DNA of 11,120 nucleotides. Source: Euperipatoides rowelli. Taxonomy: Eukaryota > Onychophora > Udeonychophora > Euonychophora > Peripatopsidae. The notes under the pieces are model-generated. The model was given only the letters and a program-made list of their open reading frames with translations, was not told the origin of the DNA and searched no databases. Numbering within the stretch: position 1 is the stretch's first letter; each line of letters starts with the position of its first letter. Positions 1 to 7,936 of the stretch are shown here, piece after piece. Both the position numbers and the translations under genes were made by a program. The stretch is from NCBI GenBank assembly GCA_003024985.2, contig PXIH01S0000741.1. One strand, 5' to 3'.

Positions 1-331
1 TTTTTTGATATTTCATGTAAAATATTTTCAGCTGATTTGTCTTCGGCATAAAATCCAAAAGATGTTGAAAAGATTTTTGTGAATGTGGAAGTTCAAATTG
101 AATCGTTTTATTCTCTTCTTTTTTATTCACATTTAAATATTTCATTAAGACTTGATTGTAAAGCTGCATTTTCTCAAAGATGGGTAATGATGTGGAATTT
201 AAAATAGTTGACATTTCCTTATTTAAAGATGATGTTATCGGCAATGATGAGGGTGGTATACCCATAGGTTCACGAGGAGGTTTCATCACACGTTGTAATT
301 AATTTACTTTAATGAGATACATTTTTTCCAT
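1..331 (-). pseudogene. Partial small gene downstream of the core-protein gene, broken by an early stop
   Basis: The reading frame starts at ATG 331-329 and runs off the left edge, giving about 110 visible codons. It begins MEKMYLIKVN and is then cut by an in-frame TAA at 301-299, after which the frame stays open to the window edge. The visible part is hydrophilic, with a proline-rich stretch (KPPREPMGIPP) followed by a probable helical stretch (KEMSTILN, FEKMQLYNQVLMKYL). From memory, an MEKMYLV-type start just after the basic core protein is common in PolB/ATPase-carrying animal elements of the Polinton-adintovirus kind; its function is unknown to me. Its start codon shares one base with the stop of the upstream gene (TAATG, bases 333-329), which suggests translational coupling or a compact viral layout. 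The openness after a single stop supports real ancestral coding. Confidence 0.6.
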
Positions 332-654
332 TATCTACCAGCAATTAGACTGATGAAAACTGGAATAAGACTGTCTAAAAGTCCTGGAAGAAATCCACCT
401 TGTTGTAAGAATATTAGCTTTTTAGTTTTGAGTGGTACTTTTTTCTGAGTTAGTAGAAGTAAAATATTTTTATGTCTTTGTAAACATTTCAGTTTTTGTG
501 GTGATAATTTTATATTTCATCGAATAGCATTCAATGCGATTTCACTAATGATTTTTATTAACTCCAATGGAGTGGTTTCAATCAATCGTTTCTGTTGTCT
601 ACCTTTCATATGACTAAGTAATTTTAAATACTGCCCTAGTTTTTACTGATCCAT
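331..654 (-). pseudogene. Small basic virion core / membrane-active protein, adenovirus pX-like (adintovirus type)
   Basis: This is a frame of 107 codons plus stop. It starts at ATG 654-652, inside the end of the ATPase gene, with a 19-base overlap. It is interrupted by TAA at codon 4 (645-643) and TGA at 519-517; no frameshift is needed. The N-terminal half is leucine- and lysine/arginine-rich (LGQYLKLLSHMKGRQQKR, LIKIISEIALNAI). The middle is strongly basic (LKTKKL), and residues 86-93 (399-376) read GGFLPGLL, followed by a hydrophobic C-terminus (IPVFISLIAG). This layout matches the small protein next to the ATPase in adintovirus-like elements, which has been compared with the adenovirus core protein X / membrane-active peptides. 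The layout is seen in the sequence; the virion role is inferred. An internal ATG at 609-607 would avoid the first stop but not the second. Confidence 0.68.
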
Positions 655-1268
655 TTCTTACAGATATAAATGATCGGGGTTTCTCTTGGAAGTACTCCTG
701 ACTGAAGTTGAAAGATTTCTGATGTTGTTGGGGCAAGATTGATAATTAAATACCCAAACATTTTTGAAGTCGCATCCTCATATGAATCTTTAACGTATTG
801 AATATCACCAGGTCGGATTTGTGAGGCAAAGGTTAAAATTTGTTTTTTTATCATGAGGATTTTTAAATAAAATGATATAGTGGGAATTTAAACTAATGGT
901 TTTAAATCTTTAAGGTAAAGATTTTGTGTGATAAGGATAATACTTAGATTTCTATGATGACTTCTACTTGTAAATAGTGTAGTAATACGACTATCTTTGC
1001 TACAACAATCCAGTAAATCATCAAGTATGATCAGATGATGTTCAGGAAACCAATCACTATTACTTATTAATTGTTCAGGAATTTCTTGAATAATTTTTTT
1101 TTGGATGACTTAATTTATCGTAAAGAGGTAGAGTTTGTGTATAACAAATAATTTTTTTTGGTGGAGGAACAATACATTTCGTTAAAATAAGTTTCTTGAT
1201 AAAAAAGGTTTTCCCACTTCCTGTACTCCAACTCATTAAAAGGAGAACGGATGATGAAAATAATTCAT
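636..1268 (-). pseudogene. Genome-packaging ATPase (FtsK/HerA-type, A32-like) of a Polinton/adintovirus-like element, frameshifted
   Basis: The gene would drive DNA into the capsid by ATP hydrolysis. Blocks in order: HHPFSF near the start; Walker A WSTGSGKT (1230-1207); PPPKKIICYTQ after it; Walker B LIILDD (1034-1017); the sensor-like block SHHRNLSIILITQNLY (963-915); then SHYIILFKNP and a C-terminal block with YEDATSKMFGYL, ending at TAG 638-636. The start at ATG 1268-1266 gives about 210 codons, normal for this short family. At least four frameshifts separate the blocks: near 1240, in a T9 run (1094-1102), near 888 and in a T7 run (843-849). Two lie in homopolymers, so sequencing error is possible for those. 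The first glycine of Walker A is tryptophan here (one base, GGG to TGG), which would weaken ATP binding. It follows the polymerase on the same strand and overlaps the next gene. Confidence 0.85.
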
Positions 1269-1404
1269 GCTGATAGTTTGATAAACTTCACTGAAATGAA
1301 ATAAAAAATTACAATACTGAAAAAAAAAGATTAAACATAGCCTTTATTTAATAAACACATAACATTTTTAGACAAATTGAATACTCTTTTAAGGAAAATG
1401 TGAT

Positions 1405-1452
1405 GGTCCTAAAAAGGACCATTGGGGTTTTGTGTAGTTCTTAAAAAGAACT
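1405..1452 (-). terminator. Two adjacent stem-loops; the second (minus sense) fits the histone-mRNA 3' stem-loop
   Basis: Read on the minus strand, 1420-1405 is GGTCCT-TTTT-AGGACC. This is a perfect 6-bp stem with a 4-base U loop, agreeing with the metazoan histone stem-loop form GGYYCU-UUUH-AGRRCC. It is preceded by an A/C-rich flank (CAAAACCCCAAT) and followed by ATCACA. A purine-rich AAAAGAG lies about 13 bases further on, where a U7-binding downstream element would be. Just upstream, 1452-1436 is a second hairpin, AGTTCTT-TTT-AAGAACT, followed by ACACAAAA. The pair lies between the 3' end of the polymerase and the start of the ATPase and is oriented in their sense, so it could end a polymerase transcript. 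No histone coding sequence is visible beside it. Structure and consensus match are seen; function is inferred. Confidence 0.5.
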
Positions 1453-1503
1453 GAGGTTTTTTCAATCTTCACCAGTACAAGATATGATGTTTGTAGAGAT
1501 TCA

Positions 1504-1580
1504 AACAGGAACTCAGTTTAACAGGAACTCACCTTTAGAGGAACTAAACTTAACAAGAATTCAGTTTAACAGGAACTCAG
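1504..1580. repeat. Degenerate 16-bp tandem repeat, unit aacaggaactcagttt
   Basis: About five units of aacaggaactcagttt lie head to tail, two of them (around 1520-1552) expanded or altered. Copies at 1504-1519, 1549-1564 and 1565-1579 are the closest. The array sits 50 bases from the stem-loop pair, and its gaactcag / gagttc core resembles the arms of the second hairpin (agttctt / aagaact). I see no coding frame in it. Confidence 0.6.
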
Positions 1581-1879
1581 CTAAAGAAGCGAGATTAAAT
1601 TTTTTTTCATTTCCTCCCAAAGTGGTGAAATAATATGAATCAAAACTTCTATATAAAAATCAACCAAATCAATAAAATTTATTAATTTATATACCTCAAT
1701 CTGTATAACTTTTTAAATAATGAATTCATATAAAACTTTTGATAGAAAAAAAATGCTAGAGACTACTAGCTATGTATAAGTGATTAACTTTGTAGTGTAT
1801 TAAAATATTACTATAGAAAATAGGATACCATCATAGTATTGTATACCAATGAAATAAAAAAAATATTGCAGACAATAAA

Positions 1880-2054
1880 AGTTAATGACTGTTAACTTTG
1901 ATTAAGTGGAATAAAGTTAATGACTGTTAACTTTAATTAAGTGGAATAAAGTTAATGACTGTTAACTTTGATTAAGTGGAATAAAGTTAATGACTGTTAA
2001 CTTTGTAATGTATAAAAAAAGTTAATAACTGTTAACTTTCATTAAGTGGAATTA
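1880..2054. repeat. 35-bp tandem repeat (five copies), each unit containing a hairpin
   Basis: Five copies with an exact 35-bp period start at 1880, 1915, 1950, 1985 and 2020. Copies 1 and 3 are identical, copy 2 has one change (g to a), copy 4 has a diverged last third, and copy 5 has a few changes. Each unit begins with an inverted repeat, AGTTAA-tgactg-TTAACT, extended to 8-bp arms by flanking AAA/TTT where present, then attaagtggaataa. A stray related piece (gattaactttgtagtgtatt) lies at about 1780-1800. The array occupies the spacer downstream of the polymerase. Five evenly spaced hairpins could be binding sites, an element-specific minisatellite or simple replication slippage; nothing here decides between them. 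Confidence 0.9.
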
Positions 2055-2256
2055 AAATAATGTCTAACTCAAATTTTTGAAAATTATTCTTTTGGTAGAA
2101 AACAATAAGAATTTGGACTATTACATTAAAAAAATTAATCAAGAATCTTTCATGATTCTTATAAAAAAGTTTGCTTATAAAAAAGTTTGCAATACTAGAA
2201 CTTGTATTATTTAAAAAAATTTTATAAAGGAAAAAAAGAATAAAGAAAAAAATCAT
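2032..2256 (-). CDS. Small hydrophobic reading frame at the polymerase stop, doubtful
   Basis: ATG 2256-2254 overlaps the polymerase TGA (2255-2253) in an ATGA arrangement and opens 74 codons. The start is a strong membrane-like stretch (MIFFFILFFLYKIF) and a second hydrophobic stretch follows around residue 45 (VIVQILIVFY). The frame ends inside the 35-bp repeat array. The overlap and the membrane segments are suggestive of a small viral gene. However, the DNA is extremely A/T-rich, and Phe/Ile-rich frames arise by chance from T-runs. I do not recognise a family. More likely spurious than real. Confidence 0.15.
   Translation of the reverse strand: MIFFFILFFLYKIFLNNTSSSIANFFISKLFYKNHERFLINFFNVIVQILIVFYQKNNFQKFELDIILIPLNES
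2141..2189. repeat. Short hairpin and a 16-bp duplication
   Basis: AAGAATC-tttcat-GATTCTT (2141-2160) is a perfect 7-bp inverted repeat. It runs into two identical copies of cttataaaaaagtttg (2158-2173 and 2174-2189). Both lie in the spacer after the polymerase and add to its repeat-rich character. Confidence 0.7.
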
Positions 2257-5200
2257 GAAACAGATTTCATCGGATTTTTAAGACGTAAGCTGTAATGTCC
2301 ATAACTGAGATACATAATACTGTCCTCTATAATATATTTCTTGTCTAGAGGACAAAGAGCTTTCTTGGAATTTTTATAAGTGAAGAGCTCATGTCTATCC
2401 AATTTTATAGTTACTAACTACATTTTGGTAGTTGACTACACCATCGGATAGACAATCACAAATCTTCAAAGGTAAATTTATTTTTAATTACACATTTTGT
2501 AATGCCTTTAATTCTTTTAGTAATAGTGTCTGCTACTTTATTCATACATCTTACTCCTCAATCTGATGAATTCTGTCATGATTTTTCCTTTATTCTCATC
2601 CTTCATAAGACCAAGTACTAAACGATTCAATCCAGGGGTAATGTTGTACAGATTATTTACTGAATAATTTGAAGTATCAAAGAGTTTACTAAATCCAGGA
2701 TCAGTCATATCATGATACACATCCTTTGTATGTATTTGTTACTGAAAGGAGTCCGTATCATGATAGATGACCTTTAGTTTCCTTCGATACTTAGGTACCA
2801 TCACGTTGCAATGGAAATCATAGACTTTGAATTTACTCACGTCTAAGATTGCCATTCCAATGTAAATGGGTTTATCAAAAATAATTATTTTTCTATAAAG
2901 ATGTACAGCAGCCAGAGTTTCGGCAAAAATAGTTGATTTAAAGCTGGCTTTAGAAATTTGTTTTCTAAGGCTCTCTCATGACCCAAGACTATATTTTGGT
3001 GGTTATGTACGGATTAAATCGTCTTGCCAAAGACAGAGTTATTCATTAATTTGAATAAATCCCCTCCGGAATTATCTGTGGCATCCTGTCTTAATTTGGT
3101 GTGTAGATCTATATAAGATTTCAACAAGGGTCATTGGGAGAAGCAAACACATCAATGTATTTTATTAAGTACAAGACCAAGCTTTAAATACAACTGTAGA
3201 GTTCTATTATGTACTACATACTTCCTCTTAGGATTCAGTGTAGTTAACAATTTTTTAACTCTATATGATCTATAGTGTCTACCTAAATAGGATGATACCC
3301 AGTTTTTATTCCCTAGTTTGCTAAATGGAGCTAGTGGGAACTCATTATGAAGATATGAAGCTCATCTGGGTAATCTAAGTCTGCTTCTAAGATGTAGCCT
3401 ATATCTACATCTTTAGGATGATTTAAAAAATCAAGAGTAGTAATCTCACCATCAGTCACCCAGGTAATTATTAATAGGGAGGGATGGGCCATCGACCAGC
3501 CATACAAGTTATTTATATCAAAATATAATAAATAACTTATATCCTGGTCCTTATCATAGTCGGGCATGTAATGGTTGTTTGACTTTGTGTAGTGGTGAGA
3601 CACTTGGGATATGCCACCACATATCCCACGTTTGATGAACATGATCATGTCATACTATTGTAATAATTGCAACTCAACTTTAGTATACTTTAACATATCA
3701 TACTACTCCAAGATAATCCTGGAGAGATAAAGAAGTGTGCGGTGTCAAGCTTCTAATGCTTTTTGCAGGAAAGTCGAAACTGCTAGAAAATGTCTGCTAA
3801 AATTAAAACATCACATTTTAAATACAAATCATTATAATCACCTAATGTCTGTAGATGAAATTTATCCCAGACATGGTGTGCATGATAATATTCTGTATCT
3901 GAAATGTGCACATCAGATAAATCTGAATAAAATTTATTTTGAAGTGGTAACTGCCATTCCAGATAGCGATCTATATGGTCGATATACTGGTATGGAAAAA
4001 CTCCATTTCTTAAAATAAGACTATGTGTAGCCTTGTCAAGAGAAATTTCATTTTGTGATGTTGAATTGTTCCGACGCTAAGCTAGCTAAGCTGGAAGGTA
4101 GAAACCAGTAACTTTCCAAGAATCACATAATGACTTTTTTACCATCATCACACACTACTTCTTTACTTAGTGAAATATAAGCCTCCTCTGTTTGAGGGAT
4201 CATGTATAGTTCTCCAGCATACTTGGGTAATGTTAGATTTAATGAAAAGATGGCATCATATTTGAAATAGATGTGGAAAATGATGGGAATGAATTTTGGT
4301 TGTTTATATCGGAGGTTGCAAGTATTACAAAGGGGGCCCCGATACTTCCCTGAGATATGATCATGATCTCTAACTTTATTATTTGTTGTTAGATTAAACT
4401 CATGTTGGCATAGGTAACAATGAGTGGCATATGTACGATTGTTTTCATATATTCAAAGTATTAGCATCTTTATAGAGATTATCAATAAAATGATCATGTG
4501 CATCTTTACCCCTGTATTGAACTAATTTTTCTTTAAATCTAGGATCTTTTTCAAATTAATATAGTAAGCGTAAGATGTAGGGATATGTTTGTAGAGAATA
4601 TTGGGGTCAGTGGATTTCTCAAGCAGGCATTCGAAATCTGCGTAAATAACAAAGGTAACCTTATGGCAATGTTTATATTCTTTAAATTTAAGTATATTAT
4701 GTTCATCATTTGGGAGCACTATACACACAGTTTTATTTTTTAAACAATAAAGTTGATGTTTATCCAATAAATCTTGATGCCCATAGTATCCCAAACAATT
4801 ATGGCAAAAAAACTATGTAAATGATTTTTAGTGACTTGGGATTTCAAAAGCCTGGTTAAGCCTTTGATACAAACAAAATGTGAAGTCAAATCAATTCTAA
4901 TGAACAATATATCCACAGACCTAGGATAAACAATTTCAGGATTCACATACAGTGGAAATAATTTTTTGTCTCATTAACATTGATAACATCGACAGAAATT
5001 AAATTTTGCTTTTCAAATTTAGGTATATCTGTCAATGCTACTGGGAAAATAACATCTTTAAATTTTAAATCTCCGAAATGACGTTCATAGTGGGATAAAC
5101 GATGAGGATTACAGGAATATTTATATGATGGAGTTTTGCTAACATACACCAAGCAAAACATTTCTCATCATCTGGTTTTTTTATATTAATGCATGCCATC

Positions 5201-6003
5201 TTTTTCTTAATATACTGTGGTAAATCAATATAGGATGAACATTTTAAAATATCACACATGTTCAAACATAACTCAAGAAATAAGATCGACAATAACACCC
5301 AACCTGAACCTTTGTGGGTGAGATCAATGATCTCTTTCAAGAAAGATGTGAACAAGGACTCTAATATCTTATGTAAATATATACCCCTAGTTATTAAAAT
5401 ATTTTTAGTTTTAAATACAAATNTNCGGGTATCCTCACCTCTTTTGAATATACAATGTAATTTTAAATTGACCTTAAGAGCATCATGATTATTTAAAATT
5501 TGAATGATTTTGCTCTTAAGGCAATATTTAGTTTTTTTCAGAAATTTTTTTACGTCTTTAACCTCATTTGGCGGAGGGAGCCTCCAAGTCTGCAGGTGAC
5601 AATGGAAGGCCGTCTCTACTTAGAAGGGCTTGGCTCCACTATCATCATTTGAATCATTCGACTCTAGTGACTCATCATCGAATTCAATATCAGAATTATT
5701 TGATGGTATATTTTTAACTTCATCCTCGTCGATCAAACCATCATCATTATCAGAATCATAAATATTAACATGGGAAGGAGGTACACCACTATGATTTGGG
5801 GAATAAGAACATGAAGGACCGGGTTGTGGTGAAAAATCTTTCGGTCGAGTACCCCCTACCTGATGGGGAGGAGATACCGGAGATGGTGAAATATCTGATG
5901 AACCTTTTACCATCTGTGATATATCTGAGTCATCAGTTAGGCCATAGTCGACCAAAGGCTTTTTCACTATGGGTGAATCTAGTGATGTATCCCTGAGATG
6001 TTA
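2253..6003 (-). pseudogene. Protein-primed family B DNA polymerase (DNA_pol_B_2, Polinton/adintovirus type), many frameshifts and stops
   Basis: The enzyme copies linear, terminal-protein-linked DNA and proofreads. Read from 6003: a disordered Pro/Asp/Ser segment (to about 5620, no ATG seen); an N-terminal domain with GSGWVLLSI and SSYIDLPQYI; exonuclease motif I YADFE (4644-4630); a zinc/endonuclease VII-like module (4419-4318); exonuclease III around YLKCDVLILAD (3824-3792); YxGG-like GGISQ; palm motif A DINNLYGWSMA (3519-3487); motif B KLMNNSVFGKT (3052-3020); catalytic YHDTDS (2765-2748); and a C-terminal block IIEDSIMYLSYGHYS before TGA 2255-2253. About 1,250 codons fits the family. Damage includes in-frame stops at 5622-5620, 4125-4123, 3785-3783, 3755-3753, 3657-3655, 3015-3013 and 2741-2739. 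Roughly ten frameshifts are present (for example near 5125, 4945, 4805, 4540, 4445, 4040, 3690, 3345, 2940 and after 2538). All catalytic motifs survive. Identity is certain; the true start is not. Confidence 0.9.
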
Positions 6004-6284
6004 AATTTATAACACAAATCATACTAATAGTAGACCTAACACTAGGTCCAATATTAGAATTTGATGAAAAAACAGTACTGTGTGAAGGAGGGGGGTACAG
6101 GACTATCATCGGATTGAGGCAAAAATGACTTCAGTCGATCATCCCTAGCTGATGGGGAGGAGATACCGGAGATGCTGGAAGATCCGATGAATCTTCTAAC
6201 ATTTGCTATATGTCCGAGTCATTCATTAGGGAATAATCAACCAATGGTTTTTTCACCATGGGTGAATCAAGTGGTGTACCCCCG
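5770..6284 (-). repeat. Tandem duplication (about 289-bp offset) in the disordered N-terminal segment before the polymerase
   Basis: The stretch around 5850-5992 reappears at about 6140-6284 with an offset of 289 bases; both contain the identical 24-base stretch starting tgatggggaggagatacc (5861 and 6150). On the minus strand both copies encode the same order of peptides: LDSP, VKKPLVDY, SPVSPPHQ, then RPKDFSPQ in the proximal copy and RLKSFLPQ in the distal one, then a VPPS ending. The proximal copy is open into the polymerase apart from the TAA at 5622-5620, and continues into a very acidic stretch (YDSDNDDGLIDEDEV). The distal copy has a TAG and needs a frameshift. Conservation of the peptide order indicates that the duplicated DNA was coding. 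The segment looks intrinsically disordered. Confidence 0.75.
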
Positions 6285-6294
6285 CCCTTACACT

Positions 6295-6660
6295 TTAAAT
6301 AGGTGCTGACTTTGTAGTGCAAGTCTTAACATTACACTTTAAAATATTAGCCTCAACACTAGGCTTTAAAATATTAACCGGTGGTGGATTAACATTAGGT
6401 AATATAATATATCTTATTAATTTATTTGACTTTGTAATAGTTGATGGTTATGCATTAGGAATAGATTTAAGTTGTGGTGTTGGTGGTATTCTAGCCACTA
6501 CAATAGACGATTGAACAAAATTTTCAACAGTAGGTTTAATACTAGGATATAAAACTTTAATATCTGATGGAATACTAGATCTTGTAATAACTGGTGGAAT
6601 AAACTTTTTAACAGTAGGCTTTAAAATTGGTATAATATGAGTCTGTGTAACTTTAGGCCT
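6295..6660 (-). pseudogene. Low-complexity Pro/Lys/Thr/Ile-rich reading frame with repeated ILKPTV-like units
   Basis: A minus-strand frame runs from about 6660 to TAA 6297-6295, open for about 120 codons apart from one TAA after KSIPNA. That is long for DNA of this composition. It carries loosely repeated motifs: IIPILKPTVKKFI, LYPSIKPTVENFV, NILKPSVEANILK. A related PVLKTKLKIF piece lies just upstream in a different frame (around 6690-6660). More open frame (KFINSIPTSNTFSQINSYKT) extends toward 6780, so a frameshift probably separates them. I recognise no family. It could be the extreme N-terminus of the polymerase precursor or a separate structural or low-complexity gene of the same element. 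Position and strand favour belonging to the element. Confidence 0.4.
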
Positions 6661-6892
6661 TAAAAATTTTTAATTTGGTTTTCAAAACCGGGGAGTGGGG
6701 ATAAAGTTTTGTATGAATTTATTTGTGAAAAAGTATTAGATGTTGGTATAGAATTAATAAATTTTACCTTATTCAATCGATTTTCAGCATGGGCCGATCC
6801 ATGTTTCTTTCAATCACTAAAGGAGATGTTTCTTCTAAGCTAGACTGTTAAAAGCTGAATGAAGTTGCTGCTTTGAAGCTTTGTTCCCATGA

Positions 6893-7037
6893 AATTTGCT
6901 AGCTGTAGATGATATGTCAAAGCTGGACTGCTTTTGCCTCTGTGAAATCAGCTAGCCGGAGATGCTATGTCAAAGCTGGATCGATTAACTTTTTGTCCCC
7001 GGTAAAATCAGCTAACTGGAAATGTCAAAGCTGGCTG
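6893..7037. repeat. Degenerate 50-60 bp tandem repeat, about three copies
   Basis: The core gctagc(t/c)ggagatg(ct)atgtcaaagctgga recurs at about 6898, 6950 and 7010, each preceded by aaatc/aaattt and separated by variable T-rich linkers (spacings about 52 and 60). A weaker trace precedes it (agctgaatgaagttgctgctttgaagct, 6853-6880). It lies just upstream of the viral coding block and might belong to the element's end, but no matching partner is visible in this window. Confidence 0.55.
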
Positions 7038-7039
7038 GT

Positions 7040-7936
7040 TGGTTACAAAATAGTGTATTAAAATCTGGACTATAAAAAATCTGGATTGGCAAAACTGGCT
7101 TTTTTATAATAATTTGAAAAAAAAACTCTCAATGGTATGATACTTGATGTGCTCTTAATGAAACTTCAAGGATTAATGATTTTAAGGCTTTTGGGGGTTC
7201 TCTGATGTGAATCTGAGATTTTTGCGTGACAATCAAGAGCATAATCGACTTGGCTATATCCTAAGATATTTGAATCTACAATAATTCTCAAGGTATGGTT
7301 GATTATTTTTTTCTATTGTCATAATATAATTAAGACAGTGATTTTTTAATGTATTCAACATATTATGTAATATACGTTTGAAAATAAAACATCTTTTAAT
7401 AACTTTCAAGTTAGAATTTATGATTTGAATTGTCTTTTGCTGATATTTTTAAAATAAAGTGTAGCCTAACTTCTAAACCTTCTATTGATAATCGCTAAAG
7501 ATAATGTCGTAATGACTTCATGGTTCTGCTAAAGTACAATCTTTAAAAGATTAGAGATTAGATAGAGTGTGTGGATTAACATGACATCTAGGTTTATCTA
7601 TTTGAAATATAGATAAGATGATGATGAAGTCTAAATTGTATTGAAGGATATAACATGTTATTTTTAATATTCTTTTAGTATTAATATTAAAATAAAATAG
7701 ATATCGTATATTGTTTACGTTCAATTTCATTAGAAATATTGATTTGTAAATATTGAATAAACGCCCCGAGCTACATTTTTTATTACGATCTCATTTATGA
7801 AAGTTATTTTATTTTTTCCTTTTCAAATCACTTTTTAAACATCATTAAAAACTGCATTATATAATGATTAGAAATTGTATTAAATGTATACAACAGTTGG
7901 TACTGTAAGTGCATAAGTGATATATCAATAAGTGGC
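7040..7936. other. AT-rich stretch with no recognisable gene
   Basis: Both strands are broken by frequent stops in all frames. I see no domain, no array and no clear inverted repeat. The right end of the virus-like element may lie here or in 6660-7040. Polinton ends are long terminal inverted repeats, and the other end is outside the window, so the boundary cannot be placed. Confidence 0.5.

Noticed and set aside
1286-1325. Intron 3' splice sites (tttcag twice on the minus strand) just upstream of the ATPase
   Set aside because: Poly-T followed by CAG is common in such DNA; no upstream exon or donor could be matched, and the ATPase has a plausible ATG at 1268.
1880-2054. CRISPR-like array
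   Set aside because: The 35-bp units are directly adjacent with no unique spacers, and the context is eukaryotic.
3737-4018. 93-codon plus-strand reading frame
   Set aside because: It is antisense to the polymerase exonuclease III region, whose motif YLKCDVLILAD is clear on the minus strand.
5258-5488. 76-codon plus-strand reading frame
   Set aside because: Antisense to the polymerase N-terminal domain (GSGWVL region) and contains the N bases.
5796-5996. 66-codon plus-strand reading frame
   Set aside because: Antisense to the disordered polymerase N-terminal segment, whose minus-strand peptides are repeated in order in the duplicated copy.
6317-6514. 65-codon plus-strand frame
   Set aside because: It lies opposite the more open Pro/Lys/Thr-rich minus-strand frame and has no recognisable feature.
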